Notes under the pieces: model-generated
Told to the model about the DNA's origin: nothing
The model's database searches: none
The model's input: the letters and a program-made list of their open reading frames with translations, nothing else
Translations under genes and position numbers: made by a program
Part shown: positions 23,146-34,343 of the stretch, piece after piece
How positions within the stretch are numbered: the stretch's first letter is position 1
Layout of the letters: each line of letters starts with the position of its first letter
Assembly (NCBI GenBank): GCA_030998225.1
Contig: JAPYXD010000680.1
Span: forward strand, 16,182,001-16,246,000
DNA from: Diplolepis rosae
Taxonomy: Eukaryota; Arthropoda; Insecta; Hymenoptera; Diplolepididae
Direction: 5' to 3'
DNA length: 64,000 bases

Positions 23146-23739
23146 TTATAATTTGGTGTAAAAACCACATGTAAATTCAAATGAAACATCTTTAATTTCA
23201 TATTTTTAGTTCACTTTCAAGTAATTTTTTTAGATAAAAAATATATATATAAGTATTAAATCATTGAAAACTAAGAACATTCTCGATCTACTTTATTTTT
23301 TAAACTTGCAATTAAATTATTTAAGCGTTTAGAATTTTAAGCATACTTTCTTTTCATAAAATTGCATGTTATGATTGTCATAATAAAAAGGTTTAAGATA
23401 TTTTGATGCTTCGATATAGAATAAGAAAATTACTTACAGATATCGGTGAAAATGAAATATCCCAGTGTTTGTAAAAACACTTCTAATTCACTTTCACAAA
23501 AGATATTGTAGTTTTTCACTAACTGTTTTTTTCTTTAATTTCTCTTCAATCTTTAATTTTTCAAGAACTTCTTGTAACACTGATGATGATGATGATGGTG
23601 AATTTAATAGTGGTTTCTTCACGTAGTCACCTCCTTATATATTCCAGAGCTTGTTGATAGAAATATGATCCACTTTGATAAGTCCAGCTTCGGAAGAAGG
23701 ACTTTCAGGAGTATATGCTCTTGTGATATCGAAAATAAG

Positions 23740-24660
23740 TTTTTTGGTCATTTATTTCATTATTTCATCATGTATCGCCATGGAAATGTGATTGTTTTTT
23801 CAGGAAGAAGCACTCCTTTGTCATCATACCAACTTAAGGCAATTTTATTTTGTTTAATTGTATGCACTTTGTGCTTTTTACTTCGAATCGGAAATTTTTT
23901 TATTTGCAAGAGGAATATCATAAACATTTTTTTTGAGGATAATGAGACATATTGAATTCATGAATATCTCTTCGAATGTAAGCAAAAAAATCAAGGGGTT
24001 GTGATATTATATATTAGCCCGTCTGTATCTGTATAAAGTAATTTTGCATTATTTCCAAATTACCCTTCATGTAATTATAATGAAAATCATAAATCATTAT
24101 TTTTTATATATCGAGAATGATAAAACTTGTATAAATTGGTTTTTTAAATGTAATTTTAATTGATTAAGCTCTATTAAAACCATATTCAAAATCCACTTTA
24201 AGTATAAAACCTGCAGATGGATTTTCAGGAATATTAAAAAAATCAATCATTTAAAAATCTTCCACCCATTCAAAATCCCCACACTTTCGATGAACAATAA
24301 CAATTCAGGATCTGTCAACAATTCGAGTTCTATTTTAGTAAATTTTAACATTGCATCAAAAGCAACTCCAGGTGGCTCTAAATTATATGTTTTTAAACAA
24401 TGGTGTCTAAAATTTTCAAAATATCAGATAAAAGTATAGGACATCAGTTTTGAGGTAAAGATCTGAATATTTACCTACAGTTTTCAAGTTAAAAGTTTTC
24501 CCAAACTCAACGAGCATGCTGACAATCTTTATTAAAAATACTTGAATTATTTAATTTACATAAAAATGCCTCTTTTGGAGGTAATTGATTTTCTTCTTAT
24601 TTTTCCAAATTATCAATATAACTATATGGAAAAACTCCTTTTCTAATCAATAAATTAAAG
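23740..24660 (-). pseudogene. Family-B DNA polymerase relic (Maverick/Polinton type)
   Basis: Read on the minus strand from about 24655, the N-terminal block (KGVFPY-like, then PPKEAF) is followed by a segment containing SDLYLKTDVL. A palm-region segment near 24150-24010 reads FKKPIYTSFIILDI, IMIYDFHYNYMK and a decayed YTDTD catalytic core. The C-terminal block with DDKR is near 23820. These occur in the order of the protein-primed family-B polymerase of Maverick/Polinton elements, but frameshifts and stops separate all of them, so the gene is dead. It preserves more of the palm than the plus-strand copy at 14526. The element's other genes (integrase, ATPase, protease, capsid) are not seen anywhere in the window. 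Confidence 0.65.
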
Positions 24661-24825
24661 TTCATTATTATTTACACAGTGTCTTTTTGTTATTGTTTTT
24701 CCATCACTATTGAGGAATAATGCTAATTTTTCAAGACGATAATATCTTTTGATATCTTAATTAATTACTTACCCTTCAAGGAATCTTCGACTCCAGAAGC
24801 GGTCTCTGAGAAATATTTGTTTTAA

Positions 24826-25361
24826 TAGTATATTAGGTGCCTAGGCACACAATGAGGGTTATTGCGCGACGAGCGACAATGCTCGCAGGAGATCGAAGCC
24901 AAGGCGCGATCAGTCCTGGGAGCATTGTCGCGAGTCTCGCAATTTCCCGAATTGTGTGCATTGGCACGTATTCTATTTTATGTGACTTTGGTGCGGATAC
25001 GAGTTTTTATGCGTACACTCGAATCTAATCTCGTATTTTAGTTGTTTGCGGCACTAGTCATTACACTTGATATGTCACGACTAGTCCCGGCCATTTTGAT
25101 TTTATCGATCTTGTGTAGTAGTAATGGATTCTAATAGACGCATGCGCAGTTCAAATGTACAAGGCTTTGCCAATAAGGTGCTAACGCTGTACGAAAAAGA
25201 AATGAGAAGAAGAAGAATAAGAAAAAGATTGCGTTCCGCTGTAAAACTATATGTGCATAGGCAGTTCAATTTTTACATTGTATTCCTCTGTAACGGAATA
25301 CACAACATTCCGTTACTCTCAGCTGTAACGGAAAAACGAGTTTCCGTGCCTGAGGCACATA
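24826..25361 (+). repeat. TATGTGCC-family element, copy 1
   Basis: It starts TAGTATATTAGGTGCCTAGG and ends CTGAGGCACATA. The interior has GAGCGACAATGCTCGCAGG, an NRF-1-like GCATGCGCAGTTCAA, an AAGAAGAAGAATAAG run and a TCCTCTGTAACGGAA segment. The uninterrupted left arm shows AATTGTTTTAAAAC at the matching point (about 14355), so the insertion happened after the arms were formed. No transposase is encoded. Confidence 0.8.
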
Positions 25362-25860
25362 AAACAATTTTTATCATTATTCACATGGCGATAGTAGTGT
25401 GTCTAGAAGGTAATTTTACCTCCCATCAAAAGGAACCACCGACATACACGTCTAAATTAATCGGAAAAAATTTTATCTAATTTATTACATTAAACGAGAG
25501 CGTTTAAATTAACCATATGCCTTTATTTTTCTGCGAAATATTTTTTAACATTTGTCCTTCACATTCCATACGTGCAGAGGTTAAACCAAAAAAATGTTAT
25601 CAAATTTATTACTTTAAACATCCTGCAAGCGTTTAACCAAGCAAGTCACAAACATATGCCTTTTGTTTTTCTAAGAATTATTTTTTTACCATTTATCTTT
25701 GAATATTTTTTAACATAAAAGCCTTAAAAAAACAACCAACACATGATTTTGAGGTCATATGTTCAAGATCCTAAAATCTTCGAAATAAACGTTCCCCGAA
25801 AGAGATTACTTCACATTCCACCCCCCCACCCTTTTCCTTTATTCATAAAAAAACAATTTA

Positions 25861-26640
25861 TCAAGGGTATAGTGTGACGTCATACGCTTCGAACTCCTTC
25901 TTGAAACGTCCAGACTTAGCTTGGATCTTGGAACAGAACCAATCGAAGCTTCTTGAGGTCGGTAAATGTCGGTTACAGGAATTTGCATCTAGAAGCGGCC
26001 CCATATAACTACTGTGAGTTTTTATCGATTTGTGAGCTGGTGCATTGTCTTGCAAGAAGATGCATTTTTCTTCTACAAATGGGGCTGTTTTGTTGTGATT
26101 CCTTCTTTCAATCAGTCCAATAATGCACAGTAATAGTCGCTGTTGATTGTTTTTCTTTTCCCAAAAACCAGAAGCCATAACCTTTCCAGACGATTGTTGT
26201 GTCTTTGCTCGCTTTGGTGCAGTCCCGTCGGGTCCTACCTACTGTTTTGTTTGTTCTTTCGATTCTGGTGTGTAGTGGTGGATTCATGTTTCATCAATGG
26301 TCATAAATCAGCGCAAAAAATCGTTTAAATTACGGTTAAAAAGGTTCAAACAACTCTTTGAAACACGAACTCGTTGGCGTTTTTAATCAATTGTTAGCAA
26401 ACGCGAAACCCTTTTTGCGGTTAGCTTTCTCATACCCAAATCCGCTTGCAAAATTTTAACCACTGACCTAATTGATATGCCTGCTGCCTTAAATAACTAA
26501 CGCACTTCTACTTTTGGATCATCTAATACGATGTCATGGATTTTTTCGATGATTTCTGGAGTGACGACGTCTTTTGGCTTTCCCGATAGTTCAGCATCAT
26601 TTCTATTCTTAAAAAAACAATAATTATTTGTGTCCATGTT
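25861..26640 (-). pseudogene. Mariner D34D transposase, 5'-truncated and frameshifted
   Basis: Reading leftward from about 26640: DAELSGKPKDVVTPEIIEKI is the linker between the two HTH motifs. GISIRSVVKILQADLGM is the second HTH, followed by VSRLLTID. TIDET with a stop in place of the usual Trp holds the first aspartate, and SSGKVMASGFWEK and IFLQDNAPAHKS hold the conserved block and the second aspartate. After that the frame leaves the mariner consensus and the third aspartate block is not found. The start of the gene is missing. It belongs to a different mariner subfamily from the copies at 5174 and 36636. Confidence 0.8.
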
Positions 26641-26867
26641 TATTGAAATATCTAAACACGACAATTTTTCCAAAACTTATTTGCGCTCATAATTTCAATC
26701 AATGGTTTTCGTTAGCTTTATCAAAATGTGTTTATTATTTATATAAATCTCAACGCTGTCATGAGAAAATGTCCATGTTTCAAGACCTCTGATCACTGCG
26801 AACATTTTTTTATCTTGTCTGATCGGAAAAAAATCAGGTTATTCCAAAATTTTTGAAAACTACTTCT

Positions 26868-27140
26868 GCTCTCGAAATCTGAATCGGTCAAATTTTCACA
26901 GATTGAATCAGTGATTTGACTTTTCACTGATTCACCAGTGAAAAAATATATTTCACTGTCAAATCAGTTGATTATCACTGATTGAATCAGTGCAAAAAAT
27001 GTTTTCACTGTTAAATCAGTTCATTTTTACTGAATCAATCAGTGGAATTCGACTGATTTACAGTAACCTCTTTTTAGCTATTTGAATCAGTCAAATTTCA
27101 CTGACAATCAGTTGATTTTGACTGATTCATATTTAGAGAG
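26868..27140. repeat. MITE of GAATCAGTCAAA blocks (copy 1)
   Basis: The ends GCTCTCGAAATCTGAATC and CATATTTAGAGAG are inverted repeats. The interior is a string of self-complementary CACTGATTGAATCAGTG-like blocks. It has the same make-up as 48082-48301. It is non-coding and able to fold into many alternative hairpins. Confidence 0.8.
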
Positions 27141-27144
27141 TATA

Positions 27145-29630
27145 CAAATTTAGAACTTAAAAATGATCTCAATGGCATTTTATAATCCGATAAATATTAA
27201 GAAAGTAACATTTACATTTAAAAATATAATAATAGAATTTAACTTACTTTCGTTACTTTAAATTGCAATAAGTAACTGGAAATTAAAATACTTTTCTAAA
27301 GTTTCAATCGGAATAGTTAAAACCTTATTCATAGTCCTTGACAATGTGTGTATTGAAATAAATTCAAGTACATTTAAATGGATAAAAATTTAATCAAGAT
27401 TATATCACTTACGAATTCTTACTTTATTCACATTTTCTTTTGTAAACTTATATCCATATGTAAAATGAAAAAAATCTTTCTTCATGCCTTTTATTTTATT
27501 TTCACACATTTTGAACTCGATATCTCCTTTCAAATGCGCGTAGCTTTACGAGAAAAATACATTTTTCAATAATTTTTATCGGGGTTCTATTCGTTACGTC
27601 AAATGGTAATGCAACACGACTTTGTGGGTATTGGAAGTATATCGATTGATTATAATGCTATCAAGAGCAATGATGCTGGGTTTAAATTTCTTTTAACCCA
27701 TTCACCTTTCCGAATAAAAGTTTCATTTCGCACAACAGATGGTCCTCAATTCGCTTCAATAATGGAGTAAAACGACTTTTTTCGACTAACACAATGGAAG
27801 AACTAGTTTTGAAATCTGTTTTTTGAAATAAAAAATTGTGTAATAAGCGGTTTCTTAATTTTAAAAATTCACATGTGCGTTCTGCAACTTTTTAATATCA
27901 AATAATTAATCATTATTTACGCTTTTTGTTTGATTTTCAGTTTAATATTTTTTTAGAAATTATAAGGTTATTCGGATAGAAATGAAAGGTTGTCATGTAT
28001 TTATATGAGAATGTTTATATACGTTAAAGGTGGCGTAATGACAGATATGTTTGCATAATGTTTTAATCTTACATTTTTTGCACCTTTCTCTTCTTTCAGT
28101 TTATCGCTTTCTACCATTAACAAAAATTCCAAACTTATAATGTAAGCTAAAATTATAAAAAGTAAATATTTGATTTTTATAATTTTAAAGCATGTAAACT
28201 TTAAGATTTACATTTCACGCAAATTCCAAAAAATATATAGATATTTATACAAACATAAAAAGTTCAAATTATTTTTATGGGACAAATAAATAAATTGTCA
28301 TTATCAACTTTCGAGTTTGGAATTTAAAAAGTTATGTAATCTAAAGTTTGTACCATAATTTTAGTTGCTAAATTTGCAAATTGGAAAGTAAATACACGCA
28401 TAAGTAACTTGGATCAGGCATGTATACCAACTACTATTGCACATAATAGATAAATATATTATTATTTAACATAGCTTTATATTCCTACTTGAAAATGGTA
28501 ATCCTATACTATATTGTCCAAGGGTTTTGCAATATTTTTGCAACCCTCTTTATTTTAAACGTTTAACTTCACTGTCAACTAAAAATGGAAATTATATATC
28601 AAAACACCTATTAGTACAAAATCACATATTAATGGTAAATGACACATACATATACAAATGGACATCATAGATAACTTGGCAAAATAGGTCTCTTCGAAGA
28701 GTGAATGGAGTATCGAGTTGCTTTTTTACTCAATGATAAATGAGAACGATAGGATTGTAAAGAATAATGCATACGGTGATGTAGATATCTGCAAATTCTG
28801 CACTTTTTATCAAATACTTACATTTTATCAAAGAGGGACATTTTTATTTCCGAGCTATAAGCTTTTGTGTTTCTTTTCTTTCTTATAGTTAACACTTCAA
28901 ATAACTAATTCATCAATAGTATCTTGAACATTTCATTTATGAATGAGCCATTTAATTATTACATAAAAATAAAATTACTTCGAAATCACTCATTTTGCTA
29001 ATACGTGAAATTATTAATGTAGTTAATTATATCCTTGGTTCATGTTTCAATATAAATAAATGTTGAGCACTAAACAAATTTTAAAGCTGAATTATTGAAA
29101 ATTCCAAAATTGGAAGACATGAATATTCAAAGAAGGATATTTTCTATTTTTAACCGATATTCAAAATCTATTTAAATAAATTTCACCCTCCAGGAAACTT
29201 ACGGGTACTCTTATACAATAAGAGTTTAACCAAATATTTGTCCAATTTTGAAAATGCGTTTAATCATCGGAAATTAATTAAACAAGGTAAGTTTTATTAG
29301 GAATTTATGACGTGGCATAAATTTCCTTATTTTATAATTTTCATTACCATTAAATCTGTTCTTTACTATAGAGTTGACTATCACATTATAATTAATAACT
29401 TTTAAGGTTTTACTACCTTTATCACTAAGTTTATCGCAATAGAGTATAAGGGCATGGACTAGGATATTAATTGTTTGAAATCAACATTTCTTTGAAAATG
29501 GCATGCATTCCTATAAGTGTACACATCTGTGAACAGAGCAAATCTCTCTTAAACGTCTCTATAAACAACGTTCCTCTGTGACGTGAATGGCCACTGCCGA
29601 TCTTTAAATAGAAGTGTTTGTCGCCACTCG
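27145..29630. other. AT-rich stretch with no recognisable feature
   Basis: About 2.5 kb of AT-rich DNA. The few ORFs of 60-70 codons show no protein-like composition, and I see no splice-and-ORF pattern, repeat ends or RNA gene. Confidence 0.6.
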
Positions 29631-29633
29631 GAG

Positions 29634-29912
29634 AGAAATTTGTGGCTATTAACGCACAGTTGCTTTGCGTGCGTTTTCAGTAAAAAAACTCTTGCTATTA
29701 TTGGCGCACCAAATGGTGCGACCATGCACAGCGGTCTTATATTCGACGATCGGACCAGATGCGTACAGTATTCACAACAAGTTCATGCTGTGGCCGCACC
29801 ATTTCGTACATAAACAGCTAAAACTTGATGCTGCTGGACCACCGGAAAGTACTATGCTATAATAGTTATTCCTGTACATGCGCTAATAGCCACTAATTTC
29901 TCTCCGTGCGAG
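29634..29912. repeat. MITE with CTCGGAGAGAAATT ends
   Basis: The left end ACTCGGAGAGAAATTTGTGG continues into CTATTAACGC; the right end is the complement, GCGCTAATAGCCACTAATTT followed by CTCTCCGTGCG. It is about 280 bp and non-coding. A short hairpin (GTCAGAGAAT...ATTCTCTGAC) follows at about 30018-30060. Confidence 0.7.
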
Positions 29913-30216
29913 GTCGAGGATTAGCGATTGTGCGTGAAAGCAACCATCCTGATGAAAGGTTAAGCGAAAGGCATAATTTATAACAAAGGCATCCCCTAGC
30001 GGACCCGGTTAAGTGAACGGTCAGAGAATACTCTGTCCGTTCACTGACCATTCTCTGACCTCGCATTATTATGGCTAAGAACGGTAAAAAAAGATTTAAA
30101 GTATTGCAATTATGATTCTGTGGCGAAATTTGAATTATAAGCTGTAGGAATAAATACAATAATTTTATTTTTTAGCGATAAGAATTAGAAAAACATCATA
30201 TACCTTCCCTTGAAGA

Positions 30217-30455
30217 CAGTACAGTGGTTCGCCATTTTCGGAACGTCTCCACCATCAGGATAGGCCATTGGTTGAAGTGAAATACTACTACTTTTTATCT
30301 TACTTTTGCCAATGGCCAATACTGACGGTGGAAACTTTCTGCAAATAGTTATACACTTAGTCCAAGCAACAGGGCATTTATTATGAATGATTTATGACAT
30401 TATTTATTTCAGAAAACGGACTGCGCCATCAGAAGAAAGGTTGGTCATAGAGTAA
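30217..30455. repeat. Foldback fragment plus a shared repeat
   Basis: CCACCATCAGGATAGGCCAT and TGGCCAATACTGACGGTGG are inverted arms of a fold of about 120 bp. The following 70 bp (CCAAGCAACAGGG to AAAACGGACTGCGCC) is an inverted copy of 19885-19950. The mariner at 30459 is inserted directly next to it. Confidence 0.55.
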
Positions 30456-30458
30456 TTA

Positions 30459-31249
30459 TTTCTGTCAAAAAAGTATCGGCAATTGATCATTCAAAAAACC
30501 CGCTTAAAGAGATTGTCAAAAACCTTTTTGACGCTAAGTTGGTACCACTGTCCTCTATACTCACGTGGAGTTCGAGCGCGATCTTTCATTTAGTTTGTTC
30601 ACAGTGCTCGATGTTTTCAGTTTATCTGAATTGTGTTTCGCGATTTTTCGAATGGATAAGAATATCGAACAAAGAATTTTGTCTCAAAAACACGTGATTA
30701 TGAGTGGTACAGTGCTCTGGTTGGCCATCAACGTCTTCAACTGAAGTTGACATCTCTAAATTGAAGGAAATGGTGACTGAAAATCGTCATTTAAGTTTAA
30801 GAGAGATAGCCGCTGAACTTTCTGTGTCTCACGAATCAATTCGTATCATTTTAAACGATTGTTTAGGCATGAAATGCGTTGCTGCTCGACTAGTTCCGAA
30901 AGACCATCTCACAAAGCTATCATTGTGAACAAATTTCTGTCCAAAAACTCAATGAATATCATCGAACTACCACAGTATCCATATCACCTGATATGGATCC
31001 GGCCGACTTTTTTCTCTTTCCAAAACTCAAATTACCACTTCGAGGCACCTGTTTTCAGTCGATAGAAGGCATAAAAGAGAATTCGCGGCGAGAACTGAAG
31101 TCGATTCCGGAAAATGCGTTTAAAAAATTTTTTTTATGATTGGATTATTTGTTGGCATAAGTGTATTATTTCAGGAGGGGCCTACTTTGAAGGCCCAATT
31201 TGACCAATTTGTTTTATTGACCAATTCCCAGTACTTTTTTGACAGAAAG
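30459..31249 (+). mobile_element. Mariner element, internally deleted
   Basis: The left end TTTCTGTCAAAAAAGTATCG and the right end AGTACTTTTTTGACAGAAAG are inverted repeats with TA outside both. It is 791 bp, so roughly 500 bp of the centre has been lost. It sits inside, or directly against, a Tc1-like HTH fragment read from the minus strand at 31250-31487. Confidence 0.85.
30653..31140 (+). pseudogene. Mariner transposase, DNA-binding part fused to the C-terminus
   Basis: The start ATG at 30653 gives MDKNIEQRILSQK. After frameshifts LSLREIAAELSVSHESIRII is a clear second HTH, followed by GMKCVAARLVPK. The frame then jumps to VNKFLSKNSMNIIELPQYPY, where the usual P.YSPD.AP.DFF has become P.YPYHLIWIRPTFFSF: the third catalytic aspartate is decayed or frameshifted. 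The first and second aspartates were in the deleted part. It is non-functional. Confidence 0.75.
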
Positions 31250-31487
31250 TATGTAGTCCCCTTTCCGCCAACTTGGCTTCGGCTTTACGCAACCGGAGAG
31301 CAGGGTTTCGTTTGAAAAGCGCGGTTATGGCGTTATCCTCCTTACTTGCCGTTGCTCGCGTCTTTTCTCTTTCAGGCAGGTCATCGACAGTTGTTTTGTC
31401 CCTGCACCACTCAACCCACATTTGCACAAAGCGCTTATTTCCGATATATTTTCCTAAAATTGAACATTTTTTCATTTTCCAAACCAA
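31250..31487 (-). pseudogene. Tc1/mariner-type transposase, N-terminal HTH fragment
   Basis: On the minus strand from 31487: MVWKMKKCSILGKYIGNKRF, then VEWCRDKTTVDDLPER (DNA-binding domain to linker) and ITALFKRNPALRLRKAEAKL AERGLHTF, the typical R.NP.LSLR.A...LAERG second HTH of this superfamily. No catalytic domain follows, because the frame enters the mariner end at 31249. It is a relic of a transposon different from the D34D copies here. Confidence 0.65.
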
Positions 31488-32658
31488 AAGATGCCTATCT
31501 ATGTCCGTTTTTATCTCCTCTATTATTTCCTAAATTTTGAAAAAAAAATGTTTTTATATTTTGGACACAAACATGTAGTAAACCAAAATCAATCAAATTT
31601 AATAATTTCCTAAATATTACATGCCCTTAATTAGTAGGTTCCATCTGCCTGAAGCAACCAAGTGTTGTTTGGGATTTCCAAAATTTAAACCAATGAAATG
31701 CAATTACTTTGACCATGCTATTCTCTAGTTTTTAAGGTGGCTTCGGCGTTTATAAAAAAATTCACTGACGACTCTGAAACTTATAGATTATCTAAATAAA
31801 ATATGCTACGAATGACGATGTCATGTCCGAAAAAATCGCTACCGAAAAAGTGTCAGTTTAAAATATATACTAATACTTTCGATTTCGAAGAATCTATTAG
31901 TTTCATAAAAATCATACGGTTGACGACTTCAATCAAGAGAAAATTGCGAGAAAAGTACAGAATATAAAAATCGCCTCGAGGTGAAACTTATAAATTACTC
32001 TTCTACTTATTTTAAGACAAAAGTCTTCCTCTGTTAAAATGCACAGTGGTCACTGGATAAAAATAATACATATTGTAGTAATTAAAAAATCAGAAAATGA
32101 AAATAATAAGTTGTAAATTAGAACGTTTGAAGAATTATTCGGATTCTTAATCAATGAAGTAAAGAAATTAAATAGCGAAAATCAATTGATAAAAATGTAA
32201 TAATCTTTTCTCTGATGGCAGACTTTCTTTAGAAATATTTAAGGAGCAGTAAGTTAATTATAAGATTAATCATCAACTTAATTGTGAAGTATCAAGTTTA
32301 ATTTGAAGATTTGAAAAGTGAGGATGAAAAATATGGATTGAGTATAAAATTCAAGTTTAGAAAATTAGATTTGGTTTTCATCAAATGAAATATTCTCCTA
32401 AATGAACAATAAATTATAACTCTTAACACATAAGTAATTATAAACATTGTAAAATTTAACAAACATTTAATGAGGTGAAAAAATTACAAGTTTTCTGTCC
32501 TTGCTTACACTTTTAATGGTTCTTAACTTTCATAACTCACAATATAAACCATCTATTTAAAGTGATAAAATCGGTTAACTCAATTCCTAATTGTTTTATA
32601 CTTCATTTACAATCATGTGAAAAGACATAAAAACCAGGTCAGAGCATGAATCAAATGA

Positions 32659-32973
32659 GTGGATTTATCATTCCTGTTTTACCGAAACTATCCTGTGGAA
32701 ATTTTCCTTTACACTTGGATTTTTTTCGTTGATTGTTGTTTGTTAAGAGAGATCGGACATTTCGCAACACTTATTGCTCGACCTTGCGTGAATGACCGTT
32801 GCTACCATTACTTCTGTCCAATGTATTTGCAATTGAACACTGAAACCAGGCTGGCACCGTACCTGGGAGATAACACAAAGCTTATTTTACGAAATATCAA
32901 GGACTCGCCTTTCTACAATTCACCTGCGGACATATATATGAGCCTTGCATTACACGTGAGCAGTAAACATTAA
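32659..32973 (+). other. 104-codon ORF of unknown status
   Basis: This is the longest open frame in an otherwise featureless 2-kb stretch (31560-33620). The translation starts MDLSFLFYRNYPVEIFLYTW and has a hydrophobic start, five cysteines and a LAPYLGDNTKL segment, but I recognise no family. CATATATATGAG and CACGTG at about 32930-32985 could equally be a core promoter. It may be chance. Confidence 0.2.
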
Positions 32974-33620
32974 TCACGTGTATCGTTGACGCACCTTTAC
33001 ACACGAACTACATGTGTGAAAATACCACAATACATAAAAACTCATCCCTAAAAACAGATAATAGGAAAATTCGAAATCTTATTTTATAATTCAGCCTATA
33101 CTATTGAATAAGATTTTTTAACTTTAAATGTTACGCGCTATTGCGCGCGCACGCTGAAGAAAATTCCTTGCACCCATATACTAAGCATGAAGGAGTATAA
33201 GGAAGAATATCATCTACGTTGAAAGACGTCCAGCTTTGACCACAATTGTTTACGGAAGATCGCCAAGCACAAGTTGGGGAACGGCGGCTCGCTCGCCGCT
33301 AGTGGCGCCTCCAAATGAAGAAAATATATTTTCATAGATAAAAGATACTCCTGACCTATCCTAATCATTCCTGATACTCAGCATGTTTATAGAGGTTTTA
33401 GTTAATAACCTCTTGAAAAGTAAAAAATTGATATCATAAAATGGGAAGTTGTTTTCTATAGTAATGCAAGTCTATTTACAAAAGAAATAAAATTTGTAAA
33501 AATGAAAAGAGATGTTTTTTCTGTCAGTCATAACTGACTCTCTAACTTTGAACCTCTATTTTTCTCCGTATATCAAAGATTTTTAATTAGAACCTACTTT
33601 AAACCTAATTAGTAGAAAAA

Positions 33621-34113
33621 TAGTATATTATGTGCCTAGGCACACAATGAGGGTGATTGCGTGACGAGCGACAATGTTCGCAGGAGATCGAAGCCAAGGA
33701 GTAGGTGAGGCGTAGCCGAGACGTAGCTGAGGCAAAGCCGAGACGAAGTTTTATGCGTACATTGGAATCTAATCTAGTACTTATTGTAGTTGTTTGTTGC
33801 GCTAGTTGTACGAAGCGGGCGCAAATAGGCGACTAGTCCCGGCCATTTTGATTTTATCGGCCTTGTGTAGTAGTCAGTGCTAACGCTGTACGAAAAAGAA
33901 CTGAGAAGAAGAAGAATAAGAAATAGATTGCGTTCCGCTGTACGAAGAAGAAGTGAGAAGAAGAAGAATAAGAAATAGATTGCGTTCCGCTGTAAGACTA
34001 TAATGCGCATGCGCAGTTCAATTTCTACATTGTATTCCTCTGTAATGGAATATACAACATTGCTTTACTCTCAGCTGTAACGGAAAAACGAGTTTCCGCG
34101 GCTGAGGCACATA
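33621..34113 (+). repeat. TATGTGCC-family element, copy 2
   Basis: It starts TAGTATATTATGTGCCTAGG and ends GGCTGAGGCACATA. It contains GACGAGCGACAATG, a tandem-duplicated AGAAGAAGAATAAGAAATAG segment of about 66 bp (33885-33990) and ATGCGCATGCGCAGTTC. It is non-coding. Confidence 0.8.
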
Positions 34114-34343
34114 CAATTAATTTATCTACAATGTATTTAAGCTTGAGTAGGACCTAACTAAATTGAAATAAGATTTCTATACATATTCTTAAATTCTTAT
34201 GCCTTTCAAAACTAAGGACCTTGCAGTGTTTAAAAAGAATCGTAATTTTGACTCGGGGACTTCTCATATCTTTGTCTTCTTTCCTCTTGAGAAAAGTGAT
34301 TGAAACATTTGAATGTCGCCTGACTTGCGCTCAAGCGTTTTCC

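Larger units (their letters stand above)
23200..25815 (-). repeat. Right arm of the 12-kb inverted structure
   Basis: This is the inverted counterpart of 13890-15470. It is longer because it keeps about 500 bp of polymerase-derived sequence (about 24000-24480) missing from the left arm, and because a TATGTGCC-family element (24826-25361) is inserted in it. The outer end runs to AAACGTTCCCCGAAAGAGAT at about 25785-25810, complementary to 13900-13925. Confidence 0.8.

Noticed and set aside
25803..26640. Working transposase gene
   Set aside because: The three conserved blocks lie in different frames, a stop replaces the Trp after DET, and both ends of the gene are missing.
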